Below, piece after piece: positions 8,004 to 17,032 of a DNA stretch of 64,000 nt. Below the pieces are notes generated by a model, which ran no database searches, was not told where the DNA came from, and saw only the letters and a list, made by a program, of their open reading frames with translations. The DNA lies in the NCBI RefSeq assembly GCF_013459645.1, contig NZ_CP054861.1, positions 1,476,001 through 1,540,000 of the forward strand, written 5' to 3'. The number at the start of each line of letters is the position of its first letter. Within the stretch, counting starts at the first letter, position 1. The stretch is from Martelella sp. NC20. Lineage in GTDB: Bacteria > Pseudomonadota > Alphaproteobacteria > Rhizobiales > Rhizobiaceae. A program made the position numbers and the translations under genes.

Positions 8004-8894
8004 TTACTTGACCGCGCCGGCCGTCAGGCCGCGAATGTAGGAGCGCTGGAGAACGAGGAAGAGGATCATGCAGGGGATCATCATCACGGTGACGCCGGCC
8101 TGTACCGCGCCCCAGTCGACCGAGCCGTAGCGGCCGTAGCGCACGGCGGTCATCAAAACGGGAAGCGTGAATTTCGACTGGTCCGTCAAAAGCACCAAGG
8201 CCGCCAGAAACTCGTTCCAGGCGTTCAGGAAGGCAAACAGCCCGACCGTGACGACGCCGGGCAGCACCAGCGGTCCCATGACCTGCACGAGCATGCGCAC
8301 GCCCTTGACGCCATCCATGCGCGCGGCTTCCTCGATCTCCTTCGGCACGGCATCGAAGGCATTGCGCATCATGAAGACCGAGAAGGGCAATTGCAGCGTC
8401 GAATAGATCAGGACGAGGCCGATCAGCGTGTTCTGCAAACCCATTTTCGCAAGCAGCAGAAACAGCGGCGTCAGGATCGACTGGAACGGGATCATCATCG
8501 TCGAAAGAACCAGCACGAAGGCCAGGCCCTTCATCGGGAAGCGGTAGCGCGAAAACCCGTAGCCGGCGAGAATGGCGACGACGATCGTGAGCGCTGACGT
8601 GCCGAGCGCCACGAACAGCGAGTTGCCCGAATAATGCAGCACCGATTGGCCGAAATTTTCGAGCCGCTCATAGCTTGCGATGCTGAAACCCTCCGTCGGC
8701 CACGGCGGCAGCGGCGGCCTGGCGCTTTCGGCCGGCGAGCGGAAGCTTGCAAGCACGACCCAGACCAGCGGCGCCAGAAACAGCAGGGCCACCAGCGTTG
8801 CTGTCGCGTGGAAGATCGCCCGGTGATAGCGGAACCGGCCCCGCCGGGTGGCGGGTGCGACTGTCTGCGAACGGGACAAGGCGGCGGGGGTCAT
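8004..8894 (-). CDS. CUT1 sugar ABC transporter permease, MalG type
   Basis: 296-aa inner-membrane permease with six predicted membrane segments. The first follows the basic N-terminus (about residues 29-50, LVALLFLAPLVWVVL). The EAA loop that docks on the ATPase is clear: EEAARMDGVKGVRML, ending with the GPLVLPG turn. The ATG overlaps the stop of the upstream permease (ATGA, 8891-8894), so the two are translationally coupled and presumably form the heterodimeric channel. The C-terminus, RSYIRGLTAGAVK, is typical of MalG-family proteins. Confidence 0.93.
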   Translation of the reverse strand: MTPAALSRSQTVAPATRRGRFRYHRAIFHATATLVALLFLAPLVWVVLASFRSPAESARPPLPPWPTEGFSIASYERLENFGQSVLHYSGNSLFVALGTSALTIVVAILAGYGFSRYRFPMKGLAFVLVLSTMMIPFQSILTPLFLLLAKMGLQNTLIGLVLIYSTLQLPFSVFMMRNAFDAVPKEIEEAARMDGVKGVRMLVQVMGPLVLPGVVTVGLFAFLNAWNEFLAALVLLTDQSKFTLPVLMTAVRYGRYGSVDWGAVQAGVTVMMIPCMILFLVLQRSYIRGLTAGAVK

Positions 8895-9832
8895 TTCTCC
8901 CTCCTGTCGCTCAGAAGCGTCAGCTGCACCACGCTGAGCGCCAGGAGGATGAGGAGCAGCACCATGGAAAGGGCCGCGCCATAGCCGAGGCGGAAGGAGA
9001 TGAAGCTTTCATTGAAGATCTTGTAGACGGCGGTCACGGTCTGGTTCTGGGGGCCGCCGTTGAGGATGATATAGAATTGGTCAAAGGCCAGCATCGACCC
9101 TGAAATGCAGAGGATCAGCGCCAGGGCGAACGGTTTGCGGATCAGCGGCATGGTGATGTAGCGGAAACGCTGCAGCCATTTGGCGCCGTCGATCCGGGCG
9201 GCCTCCTGATAGTCGGCCGGGATCGACTGAAGTCCGCTCATCAAGATCACCATGAAGAAGCCGGCCATCTTCCAGACCACCATGGCGATCACCGACCAGA
9301 AGGCAGGCGTGAAGTTCGCGAGAATATTCACGCGCCCCTCGGTCAGCCCGAGATCCTGCGCGAGCGGGGAGAACAGGCCGGTATCGACATTCGACAGCCA
9401 GACCCAGAGCAGGGCCGCCGAGGCAAAGCCGGTCACAACCGGCAGAAAATAGATGGTTCTGTAGGCTGAAACCGCGCGTCCCTGCCCCTGAACGACGAAG
9501 GCCAGCGCCAAGGCAACGCCCAGCAGCGCCACCGTCACCACAACGGTATATTCGATCGTGAACCAGAGCGACGACCAGAAGCTCTTGTCGAAGACAAGCC
9601 TCTCGTAATTGTCGAGGCCGATAAAGCGCGGCACGCCCATGAGCGGCCATTTGTGCAGCGACATCCACACCGTCATGCCGAGCGGTACAAGGAAGAAGAC
9701 GGTCACCAGGGCAAGTGCGGGAAGAACGTAGAGCAGGCCGGTCCATTGCGAGGATCGGCGCCGTCGCCGGCGCGCGGGTTTCGTCCGCGCCGCTGCGGTC
9801 GCCGCGTCATCGGGTATTGTGCTGTCGGACAT
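8891..9832 (-). CDS. CUT1 sugar ABC transporter permease, MalF/UgpA type
   Basis: 313-aa membrane protein, partner of the MalG-type permease. The basic start (RTKPARRRRRRSS) precedes a first membrane helix (LLYVLPALALVTVFFLVPLG); five more follow, and the EAA loop is EAARIDGAKWLQRFRYITMP. ATG 9832 was chosen because it has GAGGAA six bases upstream; the longer frame from 9865 lacks such a site. It lies 86 bp after the binding-protein gene and overlaps the next permease by 4 bp. Confidence 0.93.
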   Translation of the reverse strand: MSDSTIPDDAATAAARTKPARRRRRRSSQWTGLLYVLPALALVTVFFLVPLGMTVWMSLHKWPLMGVPRFIGLDNYERLVFDKSFWSSLWFTIEYTVVVTVALLGVALALAFVVQGQGRAVSAYRTIYFLPVVTGFASAALLWVWLSNVDTGLFSPLAQDLGLTEGRVNILANFTPAFWSVIAMVVWKMAGFFMVILMSGLQSIPADYQEAARIDGAKWLQRFRYITMPLIRKPFALALILCISGSMLAFDQFYIILNGGPQNQTVTAVYKIFNESFISFRLGYGAALSMVLLLILLALSVVQLTLLSDRREK

Positions 9833-9918
9833 GGCTGGTTCCTCATGCAACAAGATATCGGGCAACGTCTGCCGGCCGATGCGGCCGGCAGTCCTTTCAA
9901 TGCGTGCGGTATGAAGTC

Positions 9919-11172
9919 TCAGCGCGAGGCGTCGATGATCGCCTGCATCTCTTGCTGCGCCTCGGCCATGGCCTCGTCGACCTCTTCTTCGCTGCCGGCG
10001 TAGAAGGCCTTGTTGAGCATGGTGACCCAGGGACCGTTGCGCGAGTTGATCAGGTCGTTGAAGACCGGGCTGTAAGGCGTTCTGCCCTTCGCCATCGCCT
10101 TCGCGGCGATCAGATACCGCGCATCGAGGCCTTCAAGCGCCTGTTCGGCGACATCGTCCCGCACCGGCAGGGAGCCGTTCTGCGCCAGGATCTTCTGTCC
10201 GTCCGGCGAATAGGCGAATTCGATGAAGGCCTGGATCGCCGGCATTTTCGAGTCCGCCGTTTTTGCCGACACGACGATATTGTCGCCGCCGGCAAAAGAC
10301 GACCAGTCGCCATCCTTGCCCGGCAGATAGGTGACGCCGTATTCAAGATCCGGATACTGGTTGTTGAGCGCGCCGATCGCGAACGAACCGGACGGCGTGA
10401 TGCCGATATTGCCGCCGGCGAACGCGGCAAAGAAGTTGGAGCCGGCGTCGGTCTGCGATCCGGCCGGAACCAGGCCTTCCTGAACCATGCCGCGATAGAA
10501 CGCGATCGCCTCCTTCATCTGCGGCGTTTCGACGGTCGCCTTCGCGCCTTCATCCTCGAACAGAACCCCGCCTGATGCCCAGACCAGCGGCGTGAAGGTG
10601 AAGATGTTGCAGCCACCGCAATTGCCGGAGAAGTAGAACCCGTAGGTATCATCCCCCAGCGCCGAGACGGCTTCGGCGTCTGCACGGATATCGGCCCATG
10701 TTTCCGGCGCCTTGTCCGGATCGAGGCCCGCTTGCCTGAACAGGTTCTTGTTCCAGACCAGAACCGAGGCATCGGCCGAGAACGGCATGCCATAGATCTT
10801 GCCGTCATAGGTGCCGACCGACAGATGCGCCTTCGACAGGCTGTCGTAATAGGGCAGCGATTGCGCAAACGCAGTCAGATCCTTCAACTGCCCGGCCTGC
10901 GCGAAGGACGGCGTGTAGATCAGGTCGAGCGAAAGCGCATCGGGTTGCGAGCCGCCGGCGGCGGCGATCGCATATTTCTGCACCAGTTCATTGACCGGCA
11001 CGATCTGAAGTTCGGCCTTGTCCTCGCCCATGGCGTTGAAGGCCTCGACCAGTTTCGGCATGAACTCCGAACCATCGGAGCGCACCCAGAGCGAAAACGT
11101 CTCGGCCTGGGCAAGGCCCGGCAGCGCGATCGCGGCGATGGCGACGCCGCCGAGAAAAGTCTTGATATTCAT
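9919..11172 (-). CDS. Extracellular sugar-binding protein of the CUT1 ABC transporter
   Basis: 417-aa periplasmic binding protein (SBP family 1). The start at 11172 follows a strong GGGAGG site and opens with a classical signal peptide, MNIKTFLGGVAIAAIALPGL, cleaved after AQA. The mature protein has typical SBP landmarks: WVRSDGSEFMPKLVEAFN, GMPFSADASVLVWNKNLF, and GSFAIGALNNQYPDLEYGV, which feeds the ligand cleft. It is the first gene of the operon. The promoter region carries a LacI-type palindrome (11219-11234), so expression should be relieved by the imported sugar or a derivative. Ligand is not predictable from sequence; an arabinose-containing oligosaccharide is suggested by the GH127 neighbour. 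Confidence 0.93.
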   Translation of the reverse strand: MNIKTFLGGVAIAAIALPGLAQAETFSLWVRSDGSEFMPKLVEAFNAMGEDKAELQIVPVNELVQKYAIAAAGGSQPDALSLDLIYTPSFAQAGQLKDLTAFAQSLPYYDSLSKAHLSVGTYDGKIYGMPFSADASVLVWNKNLFRQAGLDPDKAPETWADIRADAEAVSALGDDTYGFYFSGNCGGCNIFTFTPLVWASGGVLFEDEGAKATVETPQMKEAIAFYRGMVQEGLVPAGSQTDAGSNFFAAFAGGNIGITPSGSFAIGALNNQYPDLEYGVTYLPGKDGDWSSFAGGDNIVVSAKTADSKMPAIQAFIEFAYSPDGQKILAQNGSLPVRDDVAEQALEGLDARYLIAAKAMAKGRTPYSPVFNDLINSRNGPWVTMLNKAFYAGSEEEVDEAMAEAQQEMQAIIDASR

Positions 11173-11216
11173 TCCCGTTACCTCCCGTTTTGGTGTCATC
11201 CGTTGATGCAAATGCA

Positions 11217-11236
11217 TTGCGCCAACGTTTGCGCAA
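11217..11236. promoter_or_regulatory. LacI-family operator upstream of the sugar-binding-protein gene
   Basis: TTGCGCCAACGTTTGCGCAA is a near-perfect palindrome centred on AACGTT, the hallmark CG-centred core of LacI/GalR operators. It lies 45-64 bp upstream of the binding-protein start, where it would block the promoter. A half-similar site (CAAACGCTGTTTGCG) occurs at about 11303-11317 at the end of the regulator gene. Confidence 0.7.
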
Positions 11237-11299
11237 ACAGCGCATTTCCTCCCCTTCCATCTGGCTCTTCAGCGTGAAGGGATCAGTTCCGGCGCAAAT

Positions 11300-12346
11300 T
11301 CAAACGCTGTTTGCGCCGCAGGACTCACGAATGACAAGCTGGCAGGGCGTCTCCCGAACACCCGGTTCCACCGGCTTGCCGTCGATGAGATCGAGCAGCG
11401 CCAGGCCGGCGCTGCGTCCGAGGCCCGCAAGCCCCATATCAATTGTTGTGAGCGGCGGGCGCGTTGCCTGGGCAAACACTTCCCAGTTGTCAAAGCCGAC
11501 AACCGCCACATCCTGAGGCACCCGCACGCCGGCAAGCGTGAAGGCATCAATCACGCCGCGCGCGATCTGGTCGTTGCCGCAAAAAATCGCATCGGGGACT
11601 GCGCCGTCGTCGATCATCGCGTGGGCGGTCGTAAATCCATGCGCTTCCGTCCAGGCGGAAAAGACAGCCGGGCCATGCGGCGCCAGCCCGGCTTCCCGAA
11701 GCGCCGCGCGCCAGCCCGCTTCTCTCAGACGCGCAGCCTTGAAATCCTTCGGCCCGGTGATATGCGCGATCCGGTAGCGCCCGAGACCGATGAGATGGCG
11801 AACGGCAGCACGGGCCGCATTCTCGTCATCGGGAACGAAGCTCACCGCACCATCGGGCGCGGCGGCATAGACATAGACCACAGGCATGCCGAGCGGCGGC
11901 AGATCGATCGGCAGGCCACGATCGATGCGCTTGCCGGTGATGATCAGACCATCGACACGCTTCTCCTCCATCGCTCTCAGATTGAGGATCAGGCTTTCAG
12001 GTTCGTATTCACCGGCGCTCAGAAACACGGAAACGCCGCGATCGGCCATTGCCGAGGACAGGCCGGAGGCCAATGGCAGGGTGAAACGGCCATAGGTGTC
12101 GTTCGTCAGAAGACCAAGCGTGAAGGAGCGCTGCTGGACCAGACCGCGCGCAATCGAATTCGGACGGTAATCAAGCTCGGCGGCAACGGCGCGGACGCGC
12201 TCCCGGGTTACCTCCGACATGCGGCCGGTTCCGTTGAGGGCGCGCGATGCGGTCGTCACACTGACATTCGCCCCGGCCGCAACGTCGCGGATCGTGCTGC
12301 GCTGGTACACGCCTGCCGATTGCAGCTTTGCCGCCCTGTCCGTCAC
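11300..12346 (-). CDS. LacI-family transcriptional regulator of the sugar/GH127 operon
   Basis: 348-aa repressor. The N-terminal helix-turn-helix and hinge are clear (TIRDVAAGANVSVTTASRAL, then YRPNSIARGL), followed by a periplasmic-binding-protein-like ligand domain (LGLLTNDTYGRF, FCGNDQIARGVIDAF, VVGFDNWEVFAQ). GTG 12346 is preferred because GGGAGGA lies seven bases upstream; ATG 12361 has no ribosome site. The gene lies just upstream of, and is co-oriented with, the transport operon. Matching palindromes occur in front of the operon and in front of this gene, indicating control of the operon plus autoregulation. Confidence 0.9.
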   Translation of the reverse strand: MTDRAAKLQSAGVYQRSTIRDVAAGANVSVTTASRALNGTGRMSEVTRERVRAVAAELDYRPNSIARGLVQQRSFTLGLLTNDTYGRFTLPLASGLSSAMADRGVSVFLSAGEYEPESLILNLRAMEEKRVDGLIITGKRIDRGLPIDLPPLGMPVVYVYAAAPDGAVSFVPDDENAARAAVRHLIGLGRYRIAHITGPKDFKAARLREAGWRAALREAGLAPHGPAVFSAWTEAHGFTTAHAMIDDGAVPDAIFCGNDQIARGVIDAFTLAGVRVPQDVAVVGFDNWEVFAQATRPPLTTIDMGLAGLGRSAGLALLDLIDGKPVEPGVRETPCQLVIRESCGANSV

Positions 12347-12379
12347 CGATGATCCTCCCATTGTGCAATCGATACTACA

Positions 12380-12397
12380 TGAACAAACGTTTGTTCA
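12380..12397. promoter_or_regulatory. LacI-family operator upstream of the regulator gene (autoregulation)
   Basis: TGAACAAACGTTTGTTCA is an 18-bp perfect palindrome with the same AACGTT centre as the site at 11217-11236. It lies 34-51 bp upstream of the GTG start of the LacI gene. A further GTTTGCGCAA half-site follows at 12411-12420. Two matched sites in one locus support autoregulation plus operon control. Confidence 0.75.
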
Positions 12398-12489
12398 CGT
12401 CTGGTTTATCGTTTGCGCAACGAGATAATCTCACTTCATCGGCAAATCGTCAATCCGGTTTTCATGACAATTTCATGCGGCGGAAACAC

Positions 12490-12522
12490 GACGGGCCGCC
12501 GCACACAATGCGACAGCCCGTC
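12490..12522 (-). terminator. Candidate stem-loop after the MFS gene
   Basis: GACGGGC (12490-12496) pairs with GCCCGTC (12516-12522) around a 19-nt loop, just beyond the stop of the minus-strand MFS gene at 12544. There is no clean T run, so intrinsic termination is uncertain. Confidence 0.3.
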
Positions 12523-12543
12523 CGGCTTGTTTGCGCTTGATGC

Positions 12544-13752
12544 CTATTGGCCGACCCCTTCGGGGCAGGCCGCAGCGCCTTCGGTCCCGCTGCCATCAAC
12601 CGCGACCGCGGCGTTTCCCTGCCGGAAGACAAGCGCAAGCACGAGGCCGGCAATCGCCGTCGCCGCGCCCGCGAGCGCCACGGCCCGATAGCCGAGACCG
12701 ACGTCGATCACCGCGCCGCCAAGCGCCGCGCCGATCGCATTGCCGAGATTGAAGGCGCCGATATTCATCGCCGAGGCGAGATTGGGCGCATCGGATGCCT
12801 CCTGAACCACACGGGTCTGCAGCGGCGGCACCAGCGCGAAGCTTGCGACGCCCCAGAGAAAGATCAGTGGCGCGGCAACAACCGCCGATCCCATGCCGAG
12901 CGCGAACAGGACCAGAAACACCACGACCGCGGCCAGCGAGACGATCAGCGTGCCATCCAGCGAGCGATCGGCAAACCGCCCGCCGACCACATTGCCGACG
13001 GCCAGTCCGAGGCCGTAGATGACCAGCATCGCCGTCACGAAGGTCGCGCCGGCGCCGGTTTCGATCTGCAGGATCGGCGCGATATAGGTGAACACCGTGA
13101 ACATGGCGCTCGCGCCAACGACGGTCAGCAGCAAAGCCGTCAGCACCGGCCGCCGGAACAGGACCCTGAGCTCGGAGCGCATGTCGGCCTTCTGCGCAAC
13201 CCGCATCGGCGGCAGGGAAACCGCAAGCGCCGCCATGGTGACGACGCCGATCGCCGCGATGCCGAAAAACGCCATGCGCCAGCCGATCAGCCCGGCCACC
13301 CAGGTGGCGAGCGGCACGCCGCCGATCGTGGCGAGGGTGAGGCCGGAAAACATCGCCGAGACGGCGCCCGCCCGCCTTTCCGGCGGCACGATGCTGGCGG
13401 CGACCACCGCGCCGACGCCGAAAAACGCCCCGTGATTGAACGATGTGACGACGCGTCCGACAAGCAGCATGGCATAGCTGTCCGACATCGCGGAAATCAG
13501 GTTGCCGACCGTGAAGATCAGCGCCGCCAGCAGAAGAAGGCGCTTTCGCGCCATGCCGGCGAAGGCCAGCGTCATGATCGGCGCACCGATCAGAACGCCG
13601 AAAGCGTAAGCGCTGATCAGAAGGCCGGCGGCCGGGATCGAAACACCCAGATCGGAGGCGATCAGCGGCAGCATGCCCATCGGCGAAAACTCGGTGACGC
13701 CGATGCCGAACGCGCCGATTGCCAAGGCCAGCAAGGGAGGATTGATTTTCAT
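12544..13752 (-). CDS. MFS transporter, DHA1 (AraJ/CmlA-like) family
   Basis: 402-aa inner-membrane protein with about 12 hydrophobic segments. It opens MKINPPLLALAIGAFGIGVTEF, and GMLPLIASDLGVS is the N-terminal pattern of AraJ/YdhP-type DHA1 exporters. The MFS loop 2-3 signature appears as GAPIMTLAFAGMARKRLL. ATG 13752 is used because it places the start directly before the first membrane helix; the longer frame to 13920 is antisense to the next gene. It lies 55 bp downstream of an aldo/keto reductase on the same strand, with a divergent LysR gene beyond that. Likely an exporter of a small metabolite or drug; substrate unknown. Confidence 0.88.
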   Translation of the reverse strand: MKINPPLLALAIGAFGIGVTEFSPMGMLPLIASDLGVSIPAAGLLISAYAFGVLIGAPIMTLAFAGMARKRLLLLAALIFTVGNLISAMSDSYAMLLVGRVVTSFNHGAFFGVGAVVAASIVPPERRAGAVSAMFSGLTLATIGGVPLATWVAGLIGWRMAFFGIAAIGVVTMAALAVSLPPMRVAQKADMRSELRVLFRRPVLTALLLTVVGASAMFTVFTYIAPILQIETGAGATFVTAMLVIYGLGLAVGNVVGGRFADRSLDGTLIVSLAAVVVFLVLFALGMGSAVVAAPLIFLWGVASFALVPPLQTRVVQEASDAPNLASAMNIGAFNLGNAIGAALGGAVIDVGLGYRAVALAGAATAIAGLVLALVFRQGNAAVAVDGSGTEGAAACPEGVGQ

Positions 13753-13807
13753 AATGCGTTGCTTTCGAGGGCTTGGGAGGAACTGGTATTGTGCGGAATG
13801 CCGTTCA

Positions 13808-14845
13808 TCAGCCCGCCAGCGGCGGGTTGAGGCCGGCAAAGGCTGCCTGCCGCCGATAGGGAAAATGAGGATAGGGGGCCGGGACGGCGCTTGCGGCATC
13901 GAGCCGATCGACCTCAGCATCCGTCAGCGACCAGCCGATGGCGCCCAGATTGTCGCGAAGCTGCGCCTCGTTTCGGGCGCCGATGATGACCGACGAGACC
14001 GTCGGCCGCCTGAGAAGCCAGTTGAGCGCCACCTGCGGCACGCTCTTGCCGGTTTCCTCGGCGATCGCGTCGAGCACGTCGACGATCCGGTAGAGATGCT
14101 CGTCGTCGACCGGCGGCCCGAAGCTTGCGGTCTCGTGCAGACGGCTGCCTTCCGGGATCGGGCTGCCGCGCCGGATCCTGCCGGTAAGCCGGCCCCAGCC
14201 AAGCGGACTCCAGACGATGGCGCCGAGCCCCTGGTCCGCGCCAAGCGGCATCAGATCCCACTCATAGTCCCGGCCGACCAGCGAATAATAGACCTGATTG
14301 GCGACGTAGCGCGGCCAGCCATGACGGTCGGCGACGGCCAGTGACTTCATGATCTGCCAGCCGGCAAAATTGGAAACGCCGAGATAGCGCAGCTTTCCAT
14401 CCCGAACGAGCTGATCAAGCGTCGACAGCACTTCCTCGACCGGCGTGAAGGCGTCGAAGGCGTGAAGCTGCAGGAGATCGATGTAATCCGTATCAAGGCG
14501 TTTGAGCGCGTCCTCGACGCCCTTGAGCAGCCGCGCACGCGACGAGCCGCCGTCATTCGGGCCGTCGCCCATCGGCAATGTCATCTTGGTGGAGATCAGT
14601 GCCTTGTCGCGGCGCCCTTTCAGGGCGGCGCCGAGCACCGTTTCCGAAGCGCCGTCCGAATAGACATCCGCGGTGTCGAACAGGTTGACGCCTGCTTCCA
14701 GACAGATATCGACCAGGCGCTGCGCCTCGGCAACGTCGGAGGTTCCCCAATGACTGAAGAGCGGCCCCGCGCCGCCGAACGTGCCGGCGCCGAAGCTCAA
14801 GGCCGGGACCTTGAGCCCCGAACGGCCCAGAAATCGATAGTCCAT
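13808..14845 (-). CDS. Aldo/keto reductase
   Basis: 345-aa cytoplasmic NADPH-dependent oxidoreductase of the AKR superfamily. The catalytic tetrad is in place: Asp and Tyr in NLFDTADVYSDG, Lys in ALISTKM, and His in LLQLHAFD. The substrate and cofactor barrel continues through LRYLGVSNF, VANQVYYSLVGRDYE and the nucleotide-binding SSVIIGARNEAQL. Length and C-terminal extension resemble the YajO/IolS-like subgroup that reduces aldehydes and keto-sugars. It is the first gene of a two-gene unit with the MFS transporter and is transcribed away from the LysR gene, which probably controls it. Confidence 0.92.
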   Translation of the reverse strand: MDYRFLGRSGLKVPALSFGAGTFGGAGPLFSHWGTSDVAEAQRLVDICLEAGVNLFDTADVYSDGASETVLGAALKGRRDKALISTKMTLPMGDGPNDGGSSRARLLKGVEDALKRLDTDYIDLLQLHAFDAFTPVEEVLSTLDQLVRDGKLRYLGVSNFAGWQIMKSLAVADRHGWPRYVANQVYYSLVGRDYEWDLMPLGADQGLGAIVWSPLGWGRLTGRIRRGSPIPEGSRLHETASFGPPVDDEHLYRIVDVLDAIAEETGKSVPQVALNWLLRRPTVSSVIIGARNEAQLRDNLGAIGWSLTDAEVDRLDAASAVPAPYPHFPYRRQAAFAGLNPPLAG

Positions 14846-15037
14846 TGCGTATTCCCTTTACATGAAATGATCCGGCCGACATCGGATACCGCCGTCGAAT
14901 GCCGCCTCGGGGCCGTCGGTTCACAGACGTATCGAGGCCCCGCCGAATGTTGCGATTGTTGTCGCGAAGTATATGGTTGACTTCAGATGCCTGGGTAGAC
15001 TGCGCGCGGGACAACCTGTTTTGCATGAGATTCACAA

Positions 15038-15943
15038 ATGGAACTGAACAAGACCGACCGAACGCGCGAGATGAAGGCCTTCATCACGGTTGCGCATGCC
15101 GGCAGTCTTTCGGCCGCCGCCCGCGAACTGTGCCTCACGCCGTCTGCGGTCAGCCGCATCATTTCCCGTCTTGAGGAGCGTCTCGGGGTGCGGCTTGTGG
15201 TGCGCACGACCCGTAGCCTGCGGCTCACCGCCGAGGGTGGGACATATGTGCGGGCCGCCTGCCGTATTCTCGCGGACATCGACGAGACCGAAGAAGCGCT
15301 CGCCGACCGCGCGCGGCCGCGCGGTCAGATCCGCGTCAGCGTCGCCACCGCGCATGGCCGCACGGCGATCGTGCCGCTCCTCGGAGAATTCACCGATCGG
15401 TATCCCGACATCATCATCGATGTCGATTCGAACGATGAGGTGGCCGATATCATCGGCGGCCGCGCCGATGTGGCGGTTCGTTTCGGGCCGCTTGCCGACA
15501 GCCCGCTCACCGCGCGGCGGCTTGGCGAGACCGGCCGCGTCGTCGTGGCAGCGCCGGCCTATCTCGAGCGCTGCGGGCGACCGGAAAGGCCGGCCGACCT
15601 TGAACGTCACAACTGCCTCGATTTCAGCTTCCGACGCATCGAGCCGGGTTGGCCGTTCCGGGAAGACGGGCGCGACTACATTCTGCCGGTCAGCGGCACG
15701 ATCAAGGCCAATAGCGGCGAAACGCTCGTGCAGCTGGCGCTTCAGGGCGTCGGCATCACGCGGGTCGGCAACTTCCATGTGGACGACCTGATCGAGAGCG
15801 GCGCGTTGATCCCGCTCCTCGAAGACTACAATCCGCGCGACCGGGAAAGCATTCACGCCGTTTTCATCGGTGGCGCCGCGATGCCGGCCCGCATCAGGGT
15901 TTTCGTCGATTTTCTGGTCGAAAAGCTGAGTGCCGGAAACTGA
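15038..15943 (+). CDS. LysR-family transcriptional regulator
   Basis: 301-aa regulator. The N-terminal winged helix-turn-helix is evident (AGSLSAAARELCLTPSAVSR, then LEERLGVRLVVRTTRSLRLT), followed by the LysR substrate-binding domain (RGQIRVSVATAHGRTAIVPL, GRADVAVRFGPLADS). It is divergent from the aldo/keto reductase-MFS pair with a 192-bp shared promoter region, the usual arrangement for a LysR protein controlling its neighbour. Effector not predictable. Confidence 0.92.
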   Translation: MELNKTDRTREMKAFITVAHAGSLSAAARELCLTPSAVSRIISRLEERLGVRLVVRTTRSLRLTAEGGTYVRAACRILADIDETEEALADRARPRGQIRVSVATAHGRTAIVPLLGEFTDRYPDIIIDVDSNDEVADIIGGRADVAVRFGPLADSPLTARRLGETGRVVVAAPAYLERCGRPERPADLERHNCLDFSFRRIEPGWPFREDGRDYILPVSGTIKANSGETLVQLALQGVGITRVGNFHVDDLIESGALIPLLEDYNPRDRESIHAVFIGGAAMPARIRVFVDFLVEKLSAGN

Positions 15944-16084
15944 CTGTCGCCAAAGCGGAATGATGACAATCGATTTTCCGCACGCTTTTCCCCCAAATGG
16001 GGCGCGCGCCTTGCTTTCGATGCGACCACAATCACCGGGAGCCAGCGGATATCCCGCCTGCCGATGACATTTTGTCCCCTTTTT

Positions 16085-16339
16085 TCAAATTCTTGAGGTC
16101 ATCCGACGCAAGATGGCCGGTTCGAATGGGAACATGCTGGCAAGACGGATCTCCTGATCGCTGCCTAGATGGAAATCGGTTGTTCGCAATGAAGCAGCTT
16201 CCGGCAGGCAGTGTCGAAGCATGGCCAGCGGTGGTACCGCATAGAATGCGGCATGACGACTGATCCACGACGACAGAAGCTCGTCAGCGCAGGGCGGCAA
16301 CCGCACCGGCAATTGACGTGACAGCGTGTTTTCCATCAT
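16085..16339 (-). pseudogene. tniQ: TniQ-like transposition protein, truncated
   Basis: The start at 16339 overlaps the TniB stop (ATGA), as in Tn402/Tn5053-type modules. The 84 residues contain the TniQ N-terminal pattern: LPVRLPPCADELLSSWISRH, AAFYAVPPLAMLRHCL and ILRRMT. TniQ proteins are normally several hundred residues with zinc-finger motifs; all of that is lost. The DNA from 15944 to 16084 shows no recognisable continuation. Confidence 0.75.
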
Positions 16340-17020
16340 GCGAATGCCGCCTCGGCCTCGAACTCCGGCTCCCAATTCTCGACCATCTCGTCAGTGATGT
16401 TCTCGTGGCCGCTCTTGATGGCATCGACAGCGAGGCTGTTGATCATGTGGAAGATATTCGCCGTGATACCCTCGGTGACCTGAAGAACCCGCCGCATCGA
16501 TTTCGCCGTCAGCACGAGGGTCGACGCAGCGGCGTGTTGCGCAGGATCGACGCCACAAGGGCCTCGAACTGATCGTTCGCCGCCCACCTGCTCAAGGTCA
16601 ACTGCTCGAACCGGCGTGCAAGTTGGACGTCGCCGCCGATCGCTTCGCGCGCATCGTTGACCCCGAAGCAGACAAGCGAGATCTGAAGGCGGCTACTCAG
16701 GAAGCGCAGCGTGTTCAGGACAATCCTCTGCTCGCGATAGGTTCCGGCGAGAATGTTGTGCACTTCGTCGATCACCAGCACCTGTACGCCGATCGCTTCA
16801 TGATCATGGTCTTGCCCATACCGCTGTCGCCGTAGATCGCGACAGAGGGCATGCGGGTGCCACGTGGATGATCGACAAAGGCGCTCAGCCGGTCGAGCGC
16901 CTGCTTGGCGCGTGGGTAAAGCACCCAGCGGCGTGATCGTATCGCGCGAACACGTCTCTCGTCGGTTTCAGCAAGCAGCGCCGCGGCGCCGGCGGTCAGG
17001 TGGGAGGGCTCATCGTTCAT
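16336..17020 (-). pseudogene. tniB: TniB-like AAA+ transposition ATPase, internally deleted and frameshifted
   Basis: ATG 17020 follows GGAG. The N-terminal part ends with the Walker A box AIYGDSGMGKTMIMK. The next recognisable block, in another frame, starts at the Walker B box (VLVIDEVHNILAGTYREQR) and includes LRFLSSRLQISLVCFGV. After a further frame change near 16580-16510 the C-terminus VTEGITANIFHMINSL and EFEAEAAFA follows. The roughly 60 residues normally between Walker A and B are missing. TniB is the TnsC-like ATP-dependent target selector partnering TniA; this copy cannot be functional. Confidence 0.8.
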
Positions 17021-17032
17021 GTTCACTCCAGC

